Shown one piece after another: positions 1-8,455 of a stretch of 12,349 nt of DNA. A model generated the notes under the pieces. That model was not told where the DNA came from. It ran no database searches and saw nothing but the letters and a program-made list of their open reading frames with translations. Origin of the DNA: Spirogloea muscicola (Eukaryota > Streptophyta > Zygnematophyceae > Spirogloeales > Spirogloeaceae); contig WELB01000018.1 in the NCBI GenBank assembly GCA_009602725.1, forward strand, positions 1,124,711 to 1,137,059, in the 5' to 3' direction. Every line of letters begins with the position of its first letter. Positions within the stretch are counted from its first letter, which is position 1. The position numbers were made by a program, and so were the translations under genes.

Positions 1-3000
1 GCGCGCCGCCGCCCCGGCCGCGCCCTCCCCCACGCCGCGTGGCGAGGTGCCGGACTCCTGCCCCCTCACGCCGCGACCGGCGCAGCAGCCCCCACCGCCG
101 GCCGAGGTCATGCCGGCGCCAGGCATTGCTTCGCGCGGCGCTCTGAGGTGCGAGCAGCGGGGCGTCGTCGTGGCACTGCCCGCGCGCAGGACCTGCCTCA
201 GCCCGGCGGCCCGCCGCCCGAGGGCAGCGCCGTGGAGCCGGAGGCGTGGGTGGGGTCCCCGGGCGAGCGCGTGCTGTCGTGGGAGGAGCACGGCCACCGC
301 AGCTCGCGCATCTGGAGCGGGCCCCGGCAGGACGCGGAGAGCTACATCGCCGCGGTGGACGCGCTGCTGGCGTCCGCGGCCGAGCTGGGGGCGTCGGGGC
401 GCAGCAGCGGCGCGCTGGGCCGCCCCCTGAAGCTCCTGCACGTCGCCATGGCGCGCCTGGAGACCGAGTTCCTGCACATCCTCCTCGCCGACAGCGCGTC
501 CGTGGACCCCGTGCACATCTACGAGGCGGTGGCCATCCTGGACGACCCCTACCTCAACCGCTACCCCAACCCGCGCCTCAACCCCATCCTGGCCGCCGCC
601 GCCGCCGCCACGCCGCCCTCCGCCGCCTCCTCCCCGGCCCCGCGCTCCCGAGCCCTCTCCCTGGACGGCGACGCCACGTCCCCGTCTCCCTCCTCCCCCT
701 TCTCCACCTCCCACCCCCCCTCGCTGTCACGCCTGGCCCTGGGGCGCCACCACCAGCTGCAGCTGCCCCAGGGGCGGCCGCAGACGCCGTCCTCGGCCTC
801 CGCGGCCGACGACTCGACGAGCAGCGAGGACGAGAGCGGCCCTGCCCACGCCCTCTGGACGCAGGACGACGACCCCGGCGACTCGGACGACGAGGACGAG
901 GACGAGCGCCGGCGGCACTTGAGCGCGTTCGGCGCCTCCAACTCTGGCCACCAGTCCCGCCTCACGCTGCCGCTGCTCCCGGACCGCACCATTGCCTCCT
1001 TGCAGGAGATCTCCACGCGCATGGCAAATGCAGGCAAGGACTTCTCTTCTCCTGCGCACCCTTGTGCTCTGACTTGTGAAGTCAGCTACACCCACATTGG
1101 TACCGCACATGATCGGGACTTGGGCAGCTTCCTGACAGATGGAGGAGCTCCTGGATCGGTGGCTGAGTTGCAGGGCCGCAGTATGCAAGAAGGATGTGTC
1201 ATGCCTATAGTGAAGCACGGCTCGCCGTTTTAGAGGAGAGCCTGGACCGCTTGGGTGCGATGGTGAGGCAACAGCATGCCCGCTGCAGGAGCTCTTTGTC
1301 TCATGCTGCTGCGCTCGCAGCATCCTCATGCATTTTGGACCTTGTTCATGCAGCCCCTTGCACAGGAGCAGCTGCTCAAGCTGCCTTGGCCTGCGCTGGA
1401 GAAGCGCGTCATCAGCTGGCTGCAGGTCCATGGTCGTTCATGTCCTCCACCTCCTTTAGCTGCCCCTGATGATGGATCGCATCGCAAGCAACGGAGCAGA
1501 AGCATGGAGGCTTTCCACTTCCTCGTTGTCCTAGCTGAGAAGTAAGGGGTGGGAACGTCTCTTGGCTGACGCGCGTGCAGTACATGGGAGTTGCAGTCCG
1601 CGTGCTGCTGGGCAGCGAAAGGCATTTGTGCGAGCAGGTCATGGCTGGAGCAGCCCAGGTAGTGTTCTGCGCTTCATGTCATGCTCTTGCCAACTTGTGT
1701 GCCCCATGCAAAGGATGTGAGGATCCGGCCTCCCATTCACAGAGGCCGCTGGTTGGTCAGCGGGTGAGGAGGCGAGCCATGAGATTGAGCATTGCTCGTC
1801 GAAGTCTGTGTGCAGTATGGCGAGGTTTGCTTTGCGGACGTTGCCAAGAGCGGGATGCGTACGCTGCTGGGGTTCAGCGAGGCTGTGGCTACTGGCAAGC
1901 GCTCACCTGAGAAGCTGTTCCGGATCCTGGAGGTGAGCTCACGGTTGTCCTATATGTGCAGCTCTTGGACTCTTGCATCGGCAGAACATAAGGCATGGAC
2001 AGCCCTAGATGCTGAAGGAGGTCGCCGCAATTCATGTCCGCTCCAGATGTGCGAAGTAGTCCGAGACCTACTGCCAGCCGTGGAGTCGGTGTTCCGAGGC
2101 CACCCTTGCCAGTCCCTGCGGGAGGAGGCGCACCTGGCGCTGCAGCGCCTGAATGAGGCTGCGAGGAGCATATTTGCCAAGTTTGAGAATGCCATTGAGC
2201 GCGATGCCACCAAGACACCTGCTGCTGGCGGCGGAGTGCACCCGCTCACGCGCTATGTGGTCAACTACCTCGTGGTCCTCTACGACTACCGCAAGACTCT
2301 GCGGAAGCTCTTCTCAGAGGATGCCGCCTCTATAGCCCTTCCCAGGGTATCTCCTCTCCTCATCGTGCTACTCCATCTTAGGGACATTTGTCGCCATGCC
2401 TTGTCACCACTCTCCTTGTGGTCATCTTCCTTCAACGTTGTATTGGCTGGGTCTGCTGCACAGATGCAGTCCACTGCTGCAGCCGACCAGTCTACCGAGG
2501 ACGAGTATCTAGGGGAAGACGAGACCGAGGACGAAGATGACAATGACGCTGAGGGGGGGGAAGAGTCAGGCCGGCTGTCTGAGGAGAGGAATGCAGGGCC
2601 AAGCCTGCAGAGGGCAGGCGTGAGTTGGAGAGGAACGCCGACAAGGACGCACAGGAGGCGAGTCGATGCATTGTCGGCCAGCACAATGTGGAAGCTGCAC
2701 GTGTTGCACTCGAATCTGGACATGAAGTCTAGGCTCTACAGGGAGCCTGCACTGTCCAGCCTCTTCCTGATGAACAACATTCAATACATGACAATGAAGG
2801 TATTCCACAAGCAATAACATACAGTACATGACATTGCAGGTGCTTCCCAAGCAAATTGTGCACCTCATTCAGAGTAGTACTTCACTGTGGATCTTGTTGA
2901 GCTGCCTTACATTGATGTGACATCTATGCTCTCATGTGCTGTTCCAGGTGAGGGCGTCCGAGCTGCAGAACATGGTTGGCCCCCAGTGGCTAGAGCGTCA

Positions 3001-3663
3001 TGAGAGCATGGTGCGGCAGTACGCAGAGGAGTACTTGAGGTGTGCCTGGGGGCGGGTGCTGGCTAGCCTTAAGGAGGAGGGTCTGCAGAACCACAGTCAC
3101 GGCGGAGCTTCTGGGCCACTGTTTGCAGTGATGCACGGGGCAGTGTCTCGAAACATCCTCAAGGAGCGCTTGCGGCAGTTCAACAACTTTCTTGAGGAGG
3201 CGCACCGTGCCCACATCTCATGGGTCATTCCTGACCCCCAGGTCGGTGCATTACCGGCGTCGCCGTGGAATATCATCACTTGTTGCAACCTTCTTGTTCA
3301 ACTGTGGCCAGAGGGATCATGGCCTGACCTTGCCAGCTGGCCCTTGCAGTTGAGGGAGACAGTGCGGCAGCAGATAACCTCACGGCTGGTGCCGACATAT
3401 CGAGCTTTCTGCGCAAAGTATGGCGGCTTGATAGGTGAGGTCACGATCACAGCATTGATGCTTCTGTTGTGTATACCATGTCGCTTAAGTGAATCTCACC
3501 TTATGACATGGGTATGACTGTATGTGGCGCAGAGAATGGGCGTCATCCAGACAAGTACCTCAAATTCCAACCAGCTGATGTGGAGCGCATGGTAGGAGAC
3601 CTATTTCAGGCTTCCCTGCTACTGCGGTCACCTAGCCAGCGCGGAGACTCGCCTTGGAAATGA
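1..3663 (+). CDS. EXO70: EXO70 exocyst subunit, EXO70A-like (5' partial, multi-exon)
   Basis: EXO70 belongs to the exocyst complex, which tethers secretory vesicles to the plasma membrane and binds membrane lipids through its C-terminal part. Exons read as 190-1033, 1174-1262, 1354-1425, 1581-1658, 1816-1932, 2047-2346, 2464-2799, 2948-3241, 3350-3434 and 3533-3663 (TGA); every junction keeps phase. An upstream exon 1-106, joined by a weak GTCATG donor to the acceptor at 189, is possible. Family blocks in order: ESYIAAVDALL, RLETEFLHILL, ARLAVLEESLDRLG, GVAVRVLLGSERHLCEQ, GKRSPEKLFRILE, ENAIERDATKT, HPLTRYVVNYL, LFLMNNIQYM, NILKERLRQFN and GRHPDKYLKFQPADVE. The ERDATKT and SWVIPDPQLRE stretches and the many introns favour the EXO70A (EXO70.1) clade over the mostly intronless clades. 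About 781 residues from 190, longer than the roughly 640 of Arabidopsis EXO70A1, because of low-complexity insertions. No in-frame ATG precedes the conserved core, so the true start lies left of the window. Confidence 0.93.
1034..1173 (+). other. GC-AG intron in EXO70 gene
   Basis: The exon ending in MANAG stops one base into a codon at 1033. The next bases are GCAAGG, the typical context of a GC donor (AG before, AAG after). The acceptor GTTGCAG ends at 1173, and the joined reading continues G-P-Q-Y into the conserved HAYSEARLAVLEESL block. A GT donor at 1075 (GTGAAG) is also in phase but would add 14 residues that the family lacks. Confidence 0.65.
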
Positions 3664-4059
3664 CCTGCAACAACTGTGCAGAGGGTTCACCAAATGCCGG
3701 CTTCCCGACCTAGGTTCTCTAGTCAGGTTCTCCAACACTCTTCGTTGTGTAGGCACCAAAGTATTAGAGGTGCACAAGCCAGCTCGATTTAGGACACCTG
3801 TTCTCCACAAGGGCATCTGCAAAGAATGCAGCCGCCAGAGAGGGCCGCAGGGAAGACTTCAAAGACCAATCCTTAATGTGCACAATGCACAAGTAGAGGA
3901 CAAAGGCCTGTGCCCATCCCCTTGTAGCTCAGCCAAACGCCACGCAGCAGGTAGTCATCCAGGTTCATGTGTATTTGAAGCAGGTCACAAGTATCTGACA
4001 AAGGATGAGCGAGAAGGTCGCAGGGGACTGGACGGCCTAGCTGACTCGTACTCATTGAT
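3664..4059. other. Convergent 3' spacer between EXO70 and BSK genes
   Basis: These 396 bases separate the EXO70 stop (plus strand) from the BSK stop (minus strand), so they should hold both 3' untranslated regions and polyadenylation sites. I see no clear AATAAA on either strand, which is common in green-lineage genes. A plus-strand open frame at 3770-4063 has neutral codon use and no recognisable domain, and I treat it as chance. Confidence 0.6.
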
Positions 4060-6814
4060 CTAAGAGAAGGCAAAGGAGGTGTCGTAGGCTGGAGGGAGAG
4101 GTGGAGAAGGGGCCCGAGGAGGCGCAGAGGAAGAGGAAGGGGGTCGCCGGGCATGGAGTCGTTGTCCCTCTCGAAGCATGTCATGGGCGTCGTCTGGCAT
4201 TCCAAGCTGGGCCAAGGCAGCAGCCTGTAAGAAGAAAGGCGTAGGCCAATTTGGATTGGCGTACTGTGCCTGCAAGGCTTGCCTCAAGCCCTCATTCCAG
4301 TTCCCCAGCATGAGCTCTGCCAGCGCAACTCGTGCTGTCATAGTAGCAGATGGGGCGGCGGCAGATGGGGCAGATCCTAATCTGCTCCACATCTCATACG
4401 CTTTGATTGCATCTTTCCACCTCTGTTCTCTGAAAGCCCTGTCCCCTGCTTTGCGAGCATCCAACTGATCTTGCATGACCTGGGTCCAGACCATGAAGGA
4501 GAGCTGCAAGAAGTGCCAGCCACACGGAGGGACGTCAGTCTGCTGCATGTTTGTGCTAGCAGTGCTGTCTACGCTGCATCATGCAGACGTGGTATTGCCA
4601 ACCTCATTTTGCGCGCCATCGTCCTCTTTGTAGCCTGCTCTGAGCATGAGCTCCTGCATTCGGGCCAGATTGCCGTCCTGGGCAGCCTTTCCTAGTGGAG
4701 GTAAGGCACCGCTGGTGCCGGCCTCCTCGTCTGTTTCCGGAGGCGATGTCCTCGCCGATGCTGGTATGGCTTCTTCTCGTGGATGAGCCTCTGCATCTGC
4801 ATTCTCCTTTGCTTCCACCTGGTGAAGGCATCTCACACTACTTCACACAATTGACCTCCGAGGCCTGCCCTCCAGTTCATGCTAAGCGCCTAACAGCACT
4901 CAGAAAGTATGACACTGTGACATCCTTGCTCAAGGGCATGCCAGTGCCGAGCCACCACTTGCCTCATAATAGTATAGCAATTGCTCACACCTTCGGTCCT
5001 CGTGACATACCGTGAGCTGTTGAGACTCGTAGAGCGCAGCCACGATGGCTGGGAGTGATGGGCGAGCGCGTGGCTCAAGCTGGAGGCACGAGGCTGCTAA
5101 GCGAACCACGACCTCGGCAGAGTTGTGATACTTCTCGTCGACATGACTATCCACAAGGGAAAGAACGCTCTTGCCCTTTATCAAGTCAAGCGCCTGCATA
5201 GACAGGCCCAATCAACAGACAAGCTGACTCGTTTGACTCCTGCTTCAGCAATTGAGCAACTCCTACCACAGTTCAGTTAAACAGGTGTGCACAGGCCACC
5301 ACAAGATCTGGAGACCCTTTCGCAGGAACACTCACATGGCGGGGTGGTATGCGTTTGCCGGACACAAGGTCTAAAAGGATGGTACCGTAGCTGTAGACGA
5401 CACTCTCGGCTGTCACCCGCCCTGCATCCCTTGGCAAAAAGCCAGTGAGATTACCGCCGCTCTGGGCGCCCTGCCCAAGCAGAGCCAACCGGGGCTGCAA
5501 AGTTGCAGGGATGACCAGAAAGCTTGGCTGAATTCACGGGAACAGTCGGCTGATTCAATCATAAGGCCCACACAAAGGAGCCAATGCTCGACGTGCCTGA
5601 AGAGAGGTAGTCAGGTGGAGCGTAAGCAAGATTCGTGCTGAAGCTGCGGCCCTCCTGGCGATCCTTGAGCAAGCCAAAGCAAGACAGCTTTGCTGCTTTG
5701 TTCTGCGGCGCAATGTCAGAGGACCAGTGACAAAGTGCATGAGGATCGCCCCCTGCTCTCACGATCCAGGACTTGAGATCCCCTAGCGCTAGCACACTTA
5801 TACCTACATTGTCAAAGAGGATTCGGTAGGAGTTGAGGTCGTGGTACACGGGAAGTCCAGCGCCGCTGTTCAGGTACTCCAGCGCTCTTGCAAGCTTCAA
5901 CGCCAGCTCCATGCGCGCCAACCAAGGCATGGGCTCCTTTTCCCCTGCGCAAGTACGGCTTGCCAACACCGGCTGCGTGTGGTGAACGGCAAGGTCCTTG
6001 AGCACTTCTGAGACGCCTGGCCGTATGGAAAGCCTCCTCGTTGCGCACACCCGAAAGGTCTGGTGGCAGAGTAAGAACCAGAGCAAGCGAGTGTTGAGCA
6101 TCGCTCACAGTGGAAGAGGTGCTGAGCAAGCGTCTGAGAGGGCATCAGGTCGGCCACGAGCAGGCGCTCCTCCAGCTGGCAGCAGAAGCCTATCATGGGG
6201 ACGATGCCCTCGTGCCGCACACTCCCAATCTTCGCGGCCTCTGCCTGAAGCGGGTAGTGGGACAGGCCAGCATCCATCAGCCCCTCTGAATTGGGCAGTC
6301 GAGTCTTCGACCAGGCCCAGTGACTCACAGAACATACAGGCACGAGCGAGTGCTGGTGCGTCGCTCGACTCCATGCTGCATGCCCTCTCATAAACACCTA
6401 AGACTGGACTACTGAACCGACCGCCCGAGCAGGCCCTGCCATTCAAGCCCCTTGCGCCGGTCGCTGAGAGCAGCGGTGGTGGCAGCAGCAACCGCGGAGG
6501 CTCACCGCAAAGCGCTTGGAGTCGCTCCAGGCGGGCTTCTGGAAGCGCTTGACGGCCACCCAGCGGCCGCTGGCCAGCCGGCCCCGGTACACCACATTGG
6601 GCGCCTTGTCCGGGTGGCCCTCGGCAGCGGAGGACACGATGTGCTTGGGGCTGAAGTTCTGCGTCGCCTTCTTCAGCTCGTCCATGCTGTAGCGCCGGAA
6701 CACGGGCACCTCGCCGCCCTGGGGCTCGTGCACCCGCCCATGGCCGCCAATGCCGTTCTCTGCACGCCGGGGCGAGAGGCCTGAGCGGGGCCGGGCCATG
6801 GCATGCAATGCCAT
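4060..6814 (-). CDS. BSK: BSK-type receptor-like cytoplasmic pseudokinase with C-terminal TPR-like region
   Basis: In Arabidopsis, BSKs couple plasma-membrane receptor kinases such as BRI1 to downstream signalling and also act in immunity. Minus-strand exons: 6814-6506, 6244-6109, 5944-5808, 5702-5597, 5421-5336, 5193-5011, 4818-4603 and 4503-4060 (TAG), giving 538 residues against a usual ~490. Order: entry motif YSMDELKKATQNFS (43-55), APNVVYRGRL (71-80), Lys89 in VAVKRF, ERLLVADLMPSQTLAQHLFHW (129-149), YHDLNSYRILFDN (182-194), SCFG (201-204), RSFSTNLAYAPPDYLSSG (213-230), ESVVYSYGTILLDLVSGKRIPP, then SFMVWTQVMQ and TPR-like helices to the end. There is no Gly-rich loop, HRDLKxxN reads as HDLN and DFG as CFG: the pseudokinase features of this family. 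The ATG at 6814 is the first in frame below the T run; the model lacks the usual N-terminal Met-Gly-Cys, so a 5' exon may be missing. It converges with EXO70 and diverges from the gene at 7198. Confidence 0.94.
5422..5596 (-). other. GC-AG intron in BSK gene
   Basis: On the minus strand the exon ends TCAG at 5597 and the intron begins GCACGT. The acceptor GATGCAG ends at 5422. Joining in phase 1 gives DYLSSG-RVTAESVVYSYG, which matches the family spacing (YLRTGRVTPESVIYSFG) exactly. The nearest GT, three bases further in (GTCGAG), would shift the frame, so the GC donor is the only choice that keeps both phase and spacing. Confidence 0.85.
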
Positions 6815-6897
6815 GCGGCGGCAGCAGCGTGCCAGCCGGGGTGCCGTGGGGAGGCTGCCGAGAGTACCGGTGGGGAGCTGGCGCGAGGGTGCGGCAG

Positions 6898-6915
6898 CGG
6901 CGGCGGCGGCGGCGG
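6898..6915 (+). repeat. (CGG)6 trinucleotide tract
   Basis: Six perfect CGG units lie just left of the T run, in the probable 5' leader region of the BSK gene (GCC repeats on its sense strand). They resemble the other GC-rich triplet tracts in first exons of this window. Confidence 0.9.
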
Positions 6916-6932
6916 GCGCGCGGGGGTCGCGG

Positions 6933-7043
<111 letters not shown>

Positions 7044-7197
7044 CTGGCCCGACGAGCCGGCTGCTCGCCCTCGACTCCCGGCTGTGCTGGTCCGCTCAGC
7101 AGCCGAAGGTCGCCTCACGCCGCCGGCACCGCTATGCCCTTCTCTTGGTGCCCGAGGCGGCGGCAGCTCCTTTGCGAGAGGAGGCCTAGCTCTGCAG

Positions 7198-7407
7198 CTC
7201 GGCGCNGCGCCGGCGGGCCGCCCGCCCGGCGCCGGCGGCCCCGCCGCCGGCCTCAACCGCGTCCGCTGCTGCGTCTCGCCCGCCTGCTACGACCAGGTCT
7301 ACGGCGGCGACGAGCTGGAGGAGGGCGAGATCGACGACGACCGCGCCCGCCGCTTCTCGCTCTGCATGCAGCGCCTCGCCAGCCCTCTCGCCGGCGCCCG
7401 CCCCTGA
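7198..7407 (+). CDS. Unidentified small Cys-containing protein, C-terminal exon (5' incomplete)
   Basis: I do not recognise this gene. The frame from a possible acceptor (CTCTGCAG, ending at 7197) to TGA at 7405-7407 encodes 69 residues in which almost every codon ends in G or C, as in the first exons of the neighbouring genes; this argues for real coding. The conserved-looking part is RVRCCVSPACYDQVYGG, then an acidic ELEEGEIDDD, then RARRFSLCMQRL. Four cysteines (24, 25, 30 and 56 of the fragment) could form two disulfides in a secreted peptide, but no signal peptide is attached in this frame. There is no usable ATG in frame between the T run and 7198. An N at 7206 falls in the third position of an Ala codon (GCN) and does not break the frame. 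The 5' end may be an upstream exon or lost in the assembly problem at the T run. Confidence 0.5.
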   Translation, partial: LGXAPAGRPPGAGGPAAGLNRVRCCVSPACYDQVYGGDELEEGEIDDDRARRFSLCMQRLASPLAGARP

Positions 7408-8455
7408 CGCCGCCATGGCGTGGCCATGACCACCCGCGCACCGGGCCTGGCGACGCCAGCAGCCCTGGTCGCCCTCGTCTGGCTGGCCCGTGGACCAGCA
7501 CACCCAGCTCCTGCCGCTGCCAAGCACCGCCAGGTGAGCGGTTCGGTGTTGCTGCTCCTTCGCCGGCTCCTGCCGCCGCGCTGACACGGGCGGAGCTTGG
7601 ACCTGCTTGCCTGCGCCCAGGCTGTCAACGTCCTTGAGTGGCTCTTGGCCTGGCTTCTGCAGGTTGCATTGCGGGACTGTGGGTACCCACGGGGAGCGAC
7701 GCCAGCATCCGAGGCGCATGGCAAGCAGCTCTGCGGCCTGCCGCAATCAAAGTCCAGTCTCCCCATGCCAGACCTCCTGTGCACAAGGGAAACAGCTCGT
7801 AAGGCAGTGGCTGTGAGAGGCCAGCCCAAAGGATTGTACAAGGTCCACAGGGCCGAAAGGCGCCAAAACCACATAGCTATGCGAGAGACTACAGCGGATG
7901 GGGAATAGTAATGCCGAGTCAGCAGCCGCACGTCGGAGTTATTTGCAGCTGCAGAAGAGGCACCCCGACGACACCCAGAAGCAGCCATGGCATGGCCTGC
8001 ACGTAAGTGCACTGCGAGAGCCTACCGTGTGCACAGGCTGAGACTTACTGTGTATCTCGGTCACACAAAAGCAGCGAGTCATTGCTTGGGCTATCTTGCG
8101 GCCCTGCGATTTGCAAGCATCCAGTCCTCCTCTCAGGTGCGAAAGTGAAGGCTTGGCTAGCTGCGTGACACTTGCAGAAGGACTGCGAGTGCTCATTCTA
8201 CATCACCCACTGGCTCCTCATGATGTCCTCAGTGGCCCACCAACTGAAGACTTGGTATCATTGAGCACTTTAAAAATTCAATCAATGTGCTGCGAGGACG
8301 TCTGAGAGATCCCCACAGCCTCATCAGTCTATAGTCATGCCAGTTTTCTGCCATGACACTGCATGAGTTGTTGATCCCCTACCATCTGAGCACAATCTAA
8401 GGAGGAATGTGCGGGTCATTTTAAGCATACGCACTGACTATGAACTGTGAAGCAA
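7408..8455 (+). other. Unassigned region with plus-strand splice-like signals (3' UTR or extra exons)
   Basis: No family is recognisable here. On the plus strand there is a strong donor CAG/GTGAGC at 7534, possible acceptors ending at 7620 and 7662, a strong donor CAC/GTAAGT at 8003, and a pyrimidine-rich acceptor TCCTCTCAG ending at 8135. The bases before the 8003 donor read SYLQLQKRHPDDTQ in one frame, and after the 8135 acceptor that frame stops within four codons. ATG 7426 opens a 36-codon frame to the 7534 donor, hydrophobic in the middle like a signal peptide. These pieces could be a spliced 3' UTR of the 7198 gene, or exons of a separate small gene. The right end should hold the 3' UTR of the minus-strand PP2A gene. 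Confidence 0.3.

Noticed and set aside
561-1431. Antisense frames opposite EXO70 exons
   Set aside because: Mirror images of GC-rich coding exons with Ser/Arg-rich low-complexity products.
3770-4063. Plus-strand frame of 97 codons after the EXO70 stop
   Set aside because: Neutral codon use, no domain, and it overlaps the end of the BSK gene; best explained as 3' UTR.
7299-8012. Minus-strand frame of 237 codons
   Set aside because: It is antisense to the strongly biased frame at 7198-7407, has no recognisable motif, and its Ser/Arg-rich product looks like a shadow.
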